A stretch of 64,000 bases of DNA from Arbacia lixula (taxonomy: Eukaryota > Echinodermata > Echinoidea > Arbacioida > Arbaciidae), in the NCBI GenBank assembly GCA_963669155.1, contig OZ022578.1, positions 6,391,999-6,455,998 of the forward strand, in the 5' to 3' direction. The notes beneath the pieces were generated by a model that was given only the letters and a program-made list of their open reading frames with translations, ran no database searches and was not told the DNA's origin. Below, in pieces: positions 32,249 to 43,700 of the stretch. Positions within the stretch are counted from its first letter, which is position 1, and the number at the start of each line of letters is the position of its first letter. Both the position numbers and the translations under genes were made by a program.

Positions 32249-35200
32249 GGAGATAATATTTTTGATAAAAAATTGAAATTTTGTAATGTCCATCTACCTT
32301 TTCCTACTCTCAAACTCTGCCACATGTTTCAGCAAATGGTGAGCGGAGTCCCAAGACACTGTCGCCGGGAGAGCACCGGTTCCCGTTCCAGTACCGCCTC
32401 CCCACCGACCCGCTTCCCCCCGTTCTCCGGAAGCAGGCGGGAGAGGTGAGCTACAACGTCCGGGTCAAGATCCACCGGCTCGGTGACAAGCCCCCTCACA
32501 AGGTGAAGAGGCAGTTCTATGTTATGAGGGAACTGGACCTCGGCGCATTCAGCAACATCCTGGTGAGTCCGAAGAACGACCACATGGCGTGAATGTGTAT
32601 TCGACATCTGAGATAGTCCACACTGAAGTTAAAGGGATAGTTCACCCCGAAGATAAGTTGGTTTCAATAAAAGCAGAAACATGAAAGAAACATATTAGTG
32701 AAGATTTAACGAAAATCCGTCAAAGGATAAGAGAGTTATGTTCTTTTGAGATTTCAGTTTTGTGACGTAACGTGTCACAGTGTTTGTTACAATGAAGATG
32801 CATAGTTGCAGCAAGCGATGAATGTAATCATGACCGAAATGATTGTTAGTTCTCGTGAGTCCCATTTGTTCACATCGATCAATGTGCCCTCCACGCAGGA
32901 ACCTTTGATGAGGGAGAGTAGCCAGACGCTGACGTCATGCTGCTGTCACGTGGGCCAGGTCACGGTGACCGTGGCCATCGACAAGGGCGGCTACGCCATG
33001 GGCGAGCCCATCGTGCTGTCCGGCCAGGTGGAGGACCGGGACGAGACAGCGGAGAAGTACGACATCCACGCCGCTCTCGTGCAGGTTCGTTTCTCTCGCT
33101 ATGACATGATATTAATGGTTACCGTTACCATGGTTATGTGCAGCCAAACCTGTCGACAACGACCACTCGGTGTAAAGACCACCTGTCTGTGAGAATCACG
33201 TGACTCTAAAGACCCCCCCCCCCCCGCCCCCCTGTCTGTAAAGACTACACAATTTGAATCCTGTCATAACACTTTGCATGTATTTGCATTTGCCTGTAAA
33301 GACCATCTGTGTAAAATATAGACGGTTCAACTATGATCCTTTCAGGGCAGATGGCATTTCATTGCACCTGTCTTTTGAGTCAACAGGTCCATTCTGTTGA
33401 TGTGGACTAATTCGTATGTCTATCCCGGGGTGATCTTAATATACAGGTTTAGTTGTACTTACTATTATGTACAGTACACTGGTGTAAATATTAATTTGGT
33501 GTCAGACTTATATTGTTATGTCACTAATTACAATTAAAGTTGAATCTTGTGTCTGTCATTCCATTCATTTATTAATTTTCCACATTCAAAGTTAAACAAT
33601 AACAATATAAGAACAAATGTAACCCGAAACAAACGCAACATTAGAAAAAGTGCAACCTAATTGATATGTCCGAATAACAAACGATTATTTCGAAATGACA
33701 ATATAGCAGGTTTTAGAATGGGTCTATGTATGATATGCTGTCGTAATGAGTGATGTGCTCATGAAACGTAACTGGAAAGACTTTTCTTTTCATTATGTCA
33801 CATTTAGAATGCAGGAAATTAAACATATACGTACATGTATATGACTGTATATATATATATAACTCCATATTTCGTTATGAACTATCTGTGATATGATTTA
33901 TTTATGTTAGGTAACGACGTTCAAGGCTAAAGACGCTACACTGACGAATCGTGACGTCATGATTACATCAGTCATGTCTGGTCACGTGTCCTGCGAACCT
34001 CAGCGTCTTTCGACCCAGGCGATCATCTTGCCACATGACCTGATACCGTGTGCCTTCCAGGGCTGTTCCAACATCAGCATGGATTATGAGCTCGAGGTAC
34101 GTTACCTATAATTCATCGGCTGCCGTCGTTTTTCTGCACAAGCACTACTCATACACCATATGGGCCTAAAACAGCATTTTGTCTGGTACAGAAAGAGTTA
34201 AACTAGAATTGAACACCTCTTTTACCACGATCTTGAGGATCACATACATGGATGTTAACTGGGATTTACCAGGCATGTCAGGGATGGGCATCATAAAGGG
34301 CTGTACTTTCAGTTTCAATGCATATCGTTCAGGAGCAGTCATTTTCCCTACAATCTCAGTCATAAGGAGATAAGATGGAAATTGCGCTATGAGGAGTTGC
34401 AATTGAGTACAGGCAATATGCATTGGTACATCATGAATGAAGTCATATGAAGCAGGCACAATGATTGGCTGTTACATTATTTGTAATTTCATCTTACGAT
34501 TTGATTAGTATTGATTTGCTTTCATACGAGGCTCTCGCATGGATCATTGTAACACGCTTAGTCAACGCACCCTTCACTATTTATGGCGTCAGCGAATAAT
34601 TGTTCTGGTGTACTAAGACAATTTGTTACACATTTTTGGTAGATTGTTCCATCAAGTCCGAGATGTAGGCCTATAGCAGTAATTGGTAATTGGTTCACTC
34701 ACTAATTTTTCACAAATATGAGTCAGCTGATTGGATTTGCTCATCAAAGTTTAAATCCTCATCTATTCCCTGGGCGTTGTTTCTTCTCTCCTGTGGTGCC
34801 CTGTTAGATCAAAGCATACTTGGGCGGCAGCAAGCCGGTGGCTACCTTAATCTTCCCCGTTATCATCGGGACGATTCCTGCCCACCGAACTCTTCAGCAT
34901 GTTCAGAGACAGCCACAACCAGACCTGCCCATGCGCTACCAGCCGAGACCATCCGACATCGAGGGCCAGTCTGCCTCGTCGAACGGTATGGTTCATTCTA
35001 AAATCAAAACACATACGCGTACATTCAGTTGCCAATCGAAATGAGTACTGTCGTTCCATACATTCGGCCTTGGAACCTGTTACCAGTAACGTTTAATGTT
35101 ATACATCATTTATTTTATAGCAATCTGAAACACTTCTATCATGTCTATTCTCCACAGAACTCACAAGAAAAGTTACTTTCACCAAATTGCTATATCAGAA

Positions 35201-35512
35201 CAAACGGGACATTATTTTAACAGAGAAAATACAGGCTTCAAAACAACTTAATTTATATGATAATCATATCGTAGCCAATTCAAAGGGGATTTATTACTCA
35301 TGAAAGTTGACGGATTCTACTCATTTTACGTCTTGACTCCAGGCCTACCACCAAGCTACGAGACGGTCATGAAAGAAAAGCAACTGAAAGGAGTGGCGCT
35401 CGCTGTTGACGAAGAGAAGGACAAGCTCTCCATGGTGTCAGGAAGTACATGTACTAGCACCCCTTCGTCTCCGCTGGTTCATGGCGATATGAAGCACTAC
35501 GGCGTCTTCTAG
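24968..35512 (+). CDS. Alpha-arrestin (arrestin domain-containing protein), 7 coding exons, 400 aa
   Basis: Exons are 24968-25109, 25904-26014, 32333-32562, 32899-33084, 33911-34096, 34808-34985 and 35343-35512. They join in phase with GT/AG borders and total 1203 nt. The protein has an arrestin N domain (about residues 1-160) and an arrestin C domain (about 178-310, starting after the TSCCCHVGQVTV segment). The tail contains one WW-ligand motif, LPPSY, at 346-350. Alpha-arrestins of the ARRDC/TXNIP family are cytosolic-endosomal adaptors. They recruit Nedd4-family ubiquitin ligases through PPxY motifs to sort membrane cargo. Vertebrate relatives are of similar length and often have two PPxY motifs; only one is seen here. 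The start is chosen because MALPTTYSLRVDILDIVF fits the family, although an in-frame ATG lies upstream at 24878. Which ARRDC subtype it is cannot be said. Confidence 0.93.
25110..25903 (+). other. Arrestin intron 1
   Basis: 794 bp, AT-rich, with a poly-T run near 25370. Acceptor TTTCTTAG. No other feature seen. Confidence 0.85.
25904..26014 (+). CDS. Arrestin gene exon 2
   Basis: Encodes DIDIKIKGKSVTHWTKVDK and following residues; the I-x-I-K-x-K-G-x-x-x-x-x-W core is an arrestin N hallmark. Donor GTATTT, phase 1. Confidence 0.92.
26447..26580 (-). repeat. LINE/SINE 3'-tail-like repeat
   Basis: Read on the minus strand it ends in TGAATAAATAAAATAAATAA, preceded by CCCTGTATTTTTAAAGAAG and an interrupting T run. 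This is the look of a retroposon 3' end inserted in the minus orientation. Confidence 0.4.
30400..30615. mobile_element. MITE copy A
   Basis: The inverted ends are CAATAGGCCATTTTCGTTATG and CATTACGAAAATGGCTTATTG (read as given on the plus strand). The interior includes AGTAGCAACAACTAAT and TAATAACGCGTCACCA. No ORF. Confidence 0.7.
30636..30874. mobile_element. MITE copy B, same family, 20 bp downstream of copy A
   Basis: The ends are TAATGGGCAATTTTCGTTATG and GCATTACTAAAATGGCTTATT. The interior matches copy A (AGTAGCAACAACTAATA, ATAACGCGTCACCA). A more diverged relative is at 31141-31330. Confidence 0.7.
32333..32562 (+). CDS. Arrestin gene exon 3
   Basis: Encodes ANGERSPKTLSPGEHRFPFQ and on to LGAFSNIL. 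L-x-P-G-x-H-x-F-P-F-x-x-x-L-P is the most conserved arrestin N motif. Notably GC-rich compared with the flanking introns. Confidence 0.95.
32629..32800 (+). repeat. TTAA-flanked repeat copy (AAAGGGATAGTTCACCC family), partial
   Basis: Begins TTAAAGGGATAGTTCACCCC. Shares AGCAGAAACATGAAAGAAAC, AAAGGATAAGAGAGTTATG and TTTTGTGACGTAACGTGTCA with 46030-46430, and the first and last of these, diverged, with 53140-53599. It fills most of arrestin intron 3 (32563-32898). Confidence 0.75.
32899..33084 (+). CDS. Arrestin gene exon 4
   Basis: Spans the interdomain linker and the first strands of arrestin C: the CCCHVG cysteine cluster, then VTVTVAIDKGGYAMGEPIVL. Phase 0 at both ends. Confidence 0.94.
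33085..33910 (+). other. Arrestin intron 4
   Basis: Contains a C run (33212-33232) and, at 33555-33655, a partial copy of the retroposon-tail repeat also found at 41840-42100 (shared AAACAATAACAATATA and ACAAATGTAACCCGAAACAAA). Confidence 0.75.
33911..34096 (+). CDS. Arrestin gene exon 5
   Basis: Arrestin C strands, ending in LIPCAFQGCSNISMDYELE. The I-x-Y-x-L-x-V-like pattern is typical of this domain. Phase 0 at both ends; donor GTACGT. Confidence 0.94.
34808..34985 (+). CDS. Arrestin gene exon 6
   Basis: Last strands of arrestin C (IKAYLGGSKPVATLIFPVII) and the start of the proline-rich tail. Phase 1 donor GTATGG. Confidence 0.93.
35343..35512 (+). CDS. Arrestin gene exon 7 with LPPSY motif
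   Basis: Terminal exon. The LPPSY codons are at 35345-35359, directly after the acceptor. The tail ends HYGVF followed by TAG. Confidence 0.93.
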
Positions 35513-38500
35513 CTCTTTCTGATTGGGCACACGCCATAACACCGCTCGAGGAATAACTTGCACGCTTGCCATTATACTACTAATGCGCGATTAACACATG
35601 GCGCACTCGGCAGCGCGGCGTGGCTTCACATATAAGAAAGAAAAAGCAGCGTACACGCGCTATCACGTGATTAAGGATACGTCAACCAATCAACGACTCG
35701 GATGGTTCAACGAATTTCATGTTTATGTGGATTCTCATGGTAGGTTTGTCATGCCTCCAATTTGTTGACGGGTGCGAGTCTATCGTGTTCCAGCAGGACT
35801 CGCGTCAATACTCAGATAATGTCGTTGTTCGATTATGGGCTTTGACCGGTTACTCACAAGGGTGTGCTACGATAGAAATTGCTTGTTGGACTCAAAAGAC
35901 AAGATATAGACCGAGAACAAGCTGAATTGATTCAGGTTGTCATTGCGTAGGAACACTTATCGTGCTGTTGGATCATGCAATTTGTGATATTAGTTTGGAT
36001 GAAAAAGTAGAATGGATGAGCACTGGAACATGACTATACTAATCGAATATGAACAAAATGTAATTATACTGAAATGTATTGAATTCAAGCTGATTAAGAG
36101 GAGCATTTCTTTCTTTTATGTGTTAATCCATATCATGAGAAAGATATCTCTTCATGAGACGCTTTTATTTCTGTTTTGTCATTTGTGTTCCTGTCTTATT
36201 TTATTCGTTAGATATGACATGACAATTTAGGTGTAAAAAGTGTGCACGTCTCGTAAATATCGCAGTACCATTGACAAAGGGGATTGCATTATTGTTAATC
36301 CAGCTTCTGGAGCAGTACGTGTCTGGTATTCATCAAGTGGATATCTGCCACTTGTATCGAGATAAGCGACAAAATCGCTCATAAGGTGTACAACGATTGA
36401 CAGGAACGGAGTTTTGCCACAGCAGTCACACGGCGGTGGCTGGTAGCCCATGCGGTAATTTTGTCTGCACCTGTCTCGAAACTCAGGTTTACTAGACCTA
36501 GATACTGCAACTTACTCCTCATTCCTTACATTACCGTTACCGTTAAGAAACAAAAAGGCGCTGACGCCGCCGATTGTGACGAGCATTGGCGTTCTCAACA
36601 TGTTCCCTTCCCTTCTTGCTCTTAGATTTTATAGTTTTGATTTGGGCAAAGTTGGCGATGGATGTGTTTCCTGGGTTGCTGATGCGACTTGGCTTAATTA
36701 TGTGACCCTAAGTAGGCGAAATCTCGTGAAGTGACAGACTATATATAATTTATTGTGTCAAATGTGCAATTAATAATTGATTTACATAAGAGCAACACAT
36801 GATTGGCGGTTATTTGATTACAATTTCAGGGTATATGGAATTAATTATCATAAGCAAGAATGGTGGAAATGTACATACATTTGTTTGTATCGTGTATTGA
36901 CATGATTTATGAAGACTTTTTATTGGTAGATGAGAAGTGAATAAAAAAAGTTGACAATAAAATGTCATTGCTTGGCTTATGTAATTCCCTGACTCTTGTC
37001 TCTTGTATGATACATTCTTCGACAAGTTGTACTAGATGTTAAACAAGTGTTGACACTTTTGAAAAATAGTACAAAATCAATGAAGATTCGAATCAAGCAG
37101 CTGAAATTGACACATTATAAAGTCAAAGGATGTCAAGTTTTTTCGAAGTAGGTTGTCATTCTTCTAATAATCTTTGAATATTTAATGAGATTTTAAATAT
37201 TGCAGAAATTTTTATCTAAAGTTCTGATAATTAATTCAGAACACAAAAATTACCATTGTGTAACACACCTGTTCACCCGCTAGCAACTGCCATCACAGTG
37301 TCATTAAACATGCGTGACGCCTCTGGCAGAAAAGAAGTTGTGGGTTGAGATGTGTGATGCAGGTTCTGAGTTCTGAGAGTGATCGTTACTGCTTAAAAGC
37401 AGTACTGAGCAGAGGCCGCTGGTGAAATTGGGATTTTTAGTAATCAGGACTTAAATTAAACCTGAGCACGCAGGGTATTTATATGATCTACAGAGATCTG
37501 ATATAATCAGGAGAACGTCTTCTACAAACTACAACTCTACGGTCTATGGTTTAGTGCGCAACATTCTGCCTACCATTTCGTGTTGATAGCTGATTGTTAG
37601 AGGTGAGGGCTAACATTCTTGGTAGAACTTATGGGCTGCCCTGTTGAAATAAAACTGAATAAATAAATCAATGAAGGCAGGACCGATGCTGGTCGAATAT
37701 TGTACTATTACTTCGACGAAACATCATTAACGTTCAAGAGAAGAGAGAGAGAGAGCCAATGAGAAAAAAAAGGAAGGAGAGTGGAAATATAAAGAAAACA
37801 AAGGTAAACGTATCCGATATTTGATTCATATAATCTTACCTGGATAGTCTTTGGAGTTGCATCGAAGTGATTACATATATTGTTGCCCCAGCGTCTGTTC
37901 CGACTGTCGATGAGTTGGGACTCATCCCCAACTCACTCGACATCATCCAGAAAGATCACCTGCTCCCCCGATCCCCTTTTCTATTTCGGTTGCTAAGGCT
38001 CCCTCTCCTGATTCCCCTGTATCACTTGCCTTGTTCTTTCCTCTTTTCATATTTTCTAATTTATTCATGATTCTTATTTCCTTCTTTATCCGATTAAGAT
38101 CGTCAAGCAATTGTCTTAGGAGTTGGCCTTTTGTTTTTTAAAGGCTCCGATTTTTAAAATATATCCACGCCTAGCACAGCCACAATTTATTTTCTTTTAG
38201 ATGTCTTATTATTTCACATGCTCATGTTTGTATATTTCATACATAATTTATTATAAGCAAGTAGAGGCTAATTTTATATGGATTTGTATATATCATGGAC
38301 CAATGAATTGAATTAAATTGAAGTAAATGTCACAAATATATAAACGCACGTAAATGTTACCCTCTTCAACATAGATTGACACCGCAGTAAGTGGAATGCA
38401 ACATTCAGCGATGAATTTCCAAGACGCAAAGTCCTATTTTGCTTTTCTTCGATTTCCAACTTTTATGTTCCTACAATACCCATTTTGTAATAAATCATGT

Positions 38501-40570
38501 ATATAGCACGTGGTTGAACGGAAGAGGAATTGCCATCTTGGATCAATAAGTGCAGTGAACTACGATTATCGTATCCATATATTAGCCCAAATGTACTACA
38601 AGTTTATTACAAACAGCTATATTGTAGACTTTGCTTGGTGGACCAATGTTTATCTGAACGCAGAGTATGCCTCGTCACGACATAAAATATGACGAAATAG
38701 TTAAATAGAGCTATACCGTCGCAAAATGATTCCTTCAAAACACTCAATTGCATAATTTCAGTGAAGGGTTGCATGTAACATAAATAGGATGAAGAGACTA
38801 TTGGTTCATTTAAAGTTGGAGACCGAAATGAGAAGGGAGAAAAGCTACTGAAAATGTGGCAGACATACATATGACAATTGGCAACACATCGATATATCAC
38901 GCACGTAATACTTGGCATGTGAAGGCCTAAATGCAATTAATTCCCCGTGATCTCATAGTAATCAAATATACCATGCACTGAGAAGTTCCAGTGAAATTAT
39001 GGATTTCAAGGTGGTGGTAAAAGTACTATTTTTTGAGGGGCGCAGGACCGAAAAAAATATTCCTATTCCTGCCACCGAGGAATCCATAATTTCACCTGGA
39101 ACTTGGTACGAAAAAAGTGCATGATATATTTGATTTATATCCTACAATCCTTACAAGAGAGAAAATGAGATGTCGACATACCACAATTGCTCATTTGGAT
39201 TTTTCCTTGTCAAATAAACAAACGATGCAAATAACGACGAAAAACTTGAAGTAAAGAAGAAACGATGTTTACATGCACAGCTAATCCTGTCACCGCGGCG
39301 GCCGCGCAAGCTCAGTACAAAAATAAAGCGATCGATCGACGGATATCGATAGCAAAATATCCAGTTTTCGGAAACAATGACGTCAGAATATTGGCATGTA
39401 TAGTGAAAAATATTTCGAGGTCTGACGTCACGCAACATCATGGTTGAAATATGTTTGGTCACATGATGCAGTTTGAACCAATTACTATACAGGATTCAAT
39501 CTATGTAGGATATAAACTACGTTATCTGTGATCATCAAAGGATATTCATGGATGTGACGACACGAAAGCATCACATGGATAGTGACAGTCGATTTGTAAA
39601 CTTCAAAGTTCAAATCAGCAAGAAACTTAAAAGGATAGGTGAATTTGAAGACAGCACAAGAAGCATATTACCCAAGAATTACTGTCAAATCAGCAACAGT
39701 CTATCAGCCTGAATTGAAAAGTAACAGGGAGACTAGGTAAATACCTAAACACTCGTTGGAATATATGAGAAAGTGCTTAGTACCAGTATTGGAGAAACAT
39801 ACAGCTGGCAGGCAAGAAACGTGGACAAGACAATCAACAATGATGATCAGCCCGAATCCGAGTAGAAACGTGATTGGAGAGAAGGTCGTCTGAACGCTGA
39901 TTCTGTCGTTATCGTGATATATGTTTTCGTTTTGAATCATGATTAGAATCATAATTCTGGCGATGGTCGCATGTACGCAACCTTAGAATCATCAAAGGTG
40001 TCAGGCAAAATGACCCAATACCCCAAACCCCTTTGACTGCCCCCGCCCCCGCATGGAAGATAAACAAATCAGAAAGCTGATTGCGAGCTGAAGAAATAAT
40101 ACACTCCTTCTATAGACTGACTGTGTTAAAAACTTAATAAAGAGAGTAAAAATATAGGACTTCCCATGAACATCCAAACGAAAATAATAGTGTTCAGTGA
40201 AGTAGTACTTCGTCACCATGACCATTGCACTTGAACGCAAATGTGTTGGAAGAAAGAGAAAACTTCATTTATTTGGGTAAAAAGGACACCTTGAAGAATG
40301 AAAGAACAGATATCTGCGGAAAACGATTACATGTAATTGCATGTGTGCAATTTGGTTAGCTGAGTTTCGTTTTTTTGCGTTGAGGATCTCCCAGTTGGAT
40401 TTTGGTCTATGAATCAAAGTCTACCGGGTTATTTATTTGTTTTTAAGGAGAAAACAATGCACATTGTTCATCAACCTGCAAACCCTTTAAAAACAATTAT
40501 ATTGATATGATAATCGTAGTTCACTTCACTGATCAATTCAAGATTGTAACCCATTTTCCTGTTCAACTAC
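35513..40570. other. Intergenic region between arrestin and SRCR receptor genes
   Basis: About 5 kb, AT-rich. It contains a fold-back at 38961-39134 and a repeat at about 37385-37560 that resembles the reverse of 43225-43310 (shared AGAGGCCGCTGGTGAA and CAAACTACAACTCTAC). AATAAA hexamers occur near 36940 and 37650, but no arrestin poly(A) site can be assigned. No further gene recognised; a short minus-strand frame at 36227-36451 has no known domain. Confidence 0.6.
38961..39134. repeat. Fold-back element, 174 bp
   Basis: ATCAAATATACCATGCACT at the left pairs imperfectly with AGTGCATGATATATTTGAT at the right. AAGTTCCAGTGAAATTATGG pairs with CCATAATTTCACCTGGAACTT. The loop is GC-rich. Confidence 0.8.
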
Positions 40571-40635
40571 ATGCCATATACAAGATATATTACAAAGAGG
40601 AGTATTGTATGAACTTAGAAGTAGGGAATCGATGA
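40571..40635 (+). promoter_or_regulatory. Two short upstream ORFs before the receptor start (candidate)
   Basis: ATG at 40571 opens 13 codons ending at TGA 40610-40612. The ATG at 40609 overlaps that stop (ATGA) and opens eight codons ending at 40635, 15 bases before the receptor ATG. Relevant only if transcription starts upstream of 40571, which cannot be seen. Confidence 0.3.
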
Positions 40636-40650
40636 AAAGCAGAGAACGAC

Positions 40651-40720
40651 ATGGCGTCTTGGAAATTCATCGCTGTTTTTTACATTTTAGTTACTGCGGT
40701 GGCAGTTCATTCTCAAGAAG
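40651..40720 (+). CDS. SRCR receptor exon 1, signal peptide
   Basis: MASWKFIAVFYILVTAVAVH then SQE: one Lys, a hydrophobic core and small residues before the probable cleavage near H20-S21. Phase 1 donor GTAAGT. Confidence 0.9.
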
Positions 40721-43700
40721 GTAAGTTTCTTATTTACGTGCGTCGATATATTTTCGACATGGATACGGTGATGAATCATGAATTGGTAATCATATTCGTG
40801 GTTGAAAATGCATAAGCCAAGGTTAAATCACGGTCGCTTGCGCTCCTGTATGAGCTGAAGTAACGATCATTCGGCGTCGTGGTCTCCGGTCTCTCTTGCT
40901 ACACCGGTCAAAATGTTGCATTGTAGTGTTAATGTGTATGAATGATGCAATAGTGAATAATCAGAACGTTATCAAGGTAACGTTGTTCTGCCGTGGCGAC
41001 AGGCCCATACTTGATTGATTTCAATTCAAATGAATACAAGTTTATTCACATAGTTAACATGACTTACTGACAGCTCAGTTGACAGTATGAAAACAGACTT
41101 GGGATTGTGTTGTTCTTCTTTAACACCTAAACAATATTTAAAAAAAAAACTGGTTGTAGACATACACACATTGATAAAGAAAACAATAGCAGAGCAGTTC
41201 AGTGGATTGATTAAAATATCCTCTAAATGAAAACATTTTTCTTAATTAAAAAATTGTCGGTTGTTTGCTTTCTATCTTATTTATTCTTTTGTTTGTATTA
41301 ATTCATTATAGATTAGTTACATTTCCCAAAACAGGGTTAAATGTCTATTTTACTAGATCTGTCTCTGTCTGGTACTTGCTTTACTCTAATAAAAATATAA
41401 CTGAAGGCGTTGTTCTGTAATCCTCTCAACCCAAATAATATTTGTCTCGAGGATATTTCATGCTGACACCAGTCGTTTGAGAAAACCACCTCTCTAATTG
41501 TGACCATAACAAAGTGGTACATTGGCATTCACAAAACCACTGCATAAGAATCTCAGAGTGTGATTAGCAATAAGAGCATTCTATTGAATATACTATATTA
41601 AATCTAAATACAATGATAGATCATGAGTATATAGAATTATGTTTAGTAATTTAGATTGATCTAAATCTTAGATTAATATCATTTGAACACCTAACGCCTA
41701 TTAATTAATATTCTTTCCATTTTCCATCTTGTAATTAAATCAAACAACTGTTCCAAATTTGCTAGCCCTTTTTTGTTGTGATTTTTATTCAGCTAATAGT
41801 ACAAGAGAAATAATAAGTTGGTCTAGGTGGCTGTTCAACTTTATCTTTCATTCCATTTTATTTATTTATTTCCACATTCAAATTCAACAAGGTAAAACAA
41901 TAACAATATAAAAGAACAAATGTAACCCGAAACAAATACAACATGCAGGTACAAGCAATAAAAGGAAACATAGGGTATTATAGAGTGGTTAAGAGTATAT
42001 AGATCATAACATATTATTTTATTGTGGAGGGACCACCAAAAGCCAACGAGGCTTATCGAGGGTGGTCCCCGTGAGTATACCAAATATTAGGTTCAGAAAA
42101 AAAGGAATGAAAGAAAGAAAGAAAGAAAGAAAGAATGAGGGAGAGAGAAGGTGTAGTGAGGAATGAGAGAGAGAAAATGAGTATTTAGAAGGTGCATACA
42201 GTACATGCAGTAACTCATTTTTGTTCTCATTTTGCAGTATATATAACTTATATTTCGTTTTAAAGTTTCATACAGTTACACACAGTTTAAACTCATTTGG
42301 AATACCATTCCAACACTTAGATCCGACATTAATAATAGTTGTCCGTGGGAATTGTACTTATAAAATGCTTAACGTATACCTCCCTGAGCTCTAGTAGTAT
42401 ACTGATGAATTGCACTGTTACGTATAAAAATGTTATCAAAAATCGATAGAAGGACACCTTTAAAATATGAATACTTCAATATGGCAACTTGTAAATTAGT
42501 TATTTGATATACAGTTAAGACTATCGTATTTCTAAAAAGAGGTAAAGCTTGCATGTTTATTCTGTGTGAATGATTCCTTGTTTCTTCCATCTTTCTTCCC
42601 CCCGCCCCCCCCCCCTCCCCCTCCCTTCTCTGGCTTGACCAAAGATGGGAGTATTCGTCTGGTAGGCGGGGCAGCAAATCACGAAGGTAGAGTGGAGGTC
42701 TACCACGACACCACATGGGGCACTGTCTGTGATGACCAGTGGGATATCCTGGATGCAACCGTGGTGTGTCGCCAGCTGGGCTTTAACGGCTCATCGTTGT
42801 TCATACCGTGGACGAGCTACTTCGGACCGGGATCACGGGAGCAGGAGATATTTCTGGATGATGTCGCGTGCGTTGGTAACGAGTCTCAACTCATTGACTG
42901 TCCGAGCAGACGTTGGGGCGAGAATAACTGTAATCACAACGAGGATACAGGGGTCGTCTGCATTCCCAAAGGTGAACCAGGTAAGGTTGTATGAATCAAA
43001 ATGTCGAATACCTTTTTAAAAATATTTCCCCTCTCTCTCCCTCCTTCATCCTTCCTTTTTTCTAATATATCTCGGTATGTCTTAAGTCTTCTCACATTTA
43101 TGATATTTCGTCAAAGTAAAGGCACAACATTCAACCTGCATCGGTCCTACTCTAAATACAAGTTCTAACATAGATATTAGCTCTATCGACACGAAATGCA
43201 GAGAGAATATCACACACTATTCGACAGATTGTAGAGTTGTAGTTTGCGCGTTCAGATTTGATTTGAGTTCACCAGCGGCCTCTTTCCTCATAACGCAGTA
43301 ATGATAATGATGATTATTATGAAAAATAATAATAACCATAATGAAAATGATAACGATACCATATTGTTTGTACAGAGCAATAACTAAACACAACTTTTTA
43401 TCGGAGAGGTTTTGGGCAAGATAATTTGGAAGGATTGTTCCTTAACTTATAAACTAACTTCTGTGTGAAAATCACATTAATTGAACTAGTTATACATGAG
43501 TGGGTAAATTGTAAAGGCGAAAATGTCACTTTTCAAAAGTCACAAGGGTAATTTGGAGATTCTGTCATGACTTTTTGATGAATTTCATTTCTGGTGCATG
43601 ATTTATATCCTTCCATTGTTTATCACCCATCTATCGATGCACTTAAACCTATCCCGACACTTAAGGCATTGTTCTGGTTGAATGAGCACCGTTTAACAAA

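Larger units (their letters stand above)
26015..32332 (+). other. Arrestin intron 2 (6.3 kb), repeat-rich
   Basis: It contains a LINE-tail-like block (26447-26580), a C run at 26782-26800, an (ATTTG)n block at 29076-29092, paired MITEs at 30400-30874 and a (TA)n run near 32215-32244. Small open frames show no domain. Confidence 0.8.

Noticed and set aside
36227..36451. 74-codon minus-strand frame MGYQPPPCDCC...
   Set aside because: No recognisable domain, no splice sites or neighbours that support it; left as non-coding.
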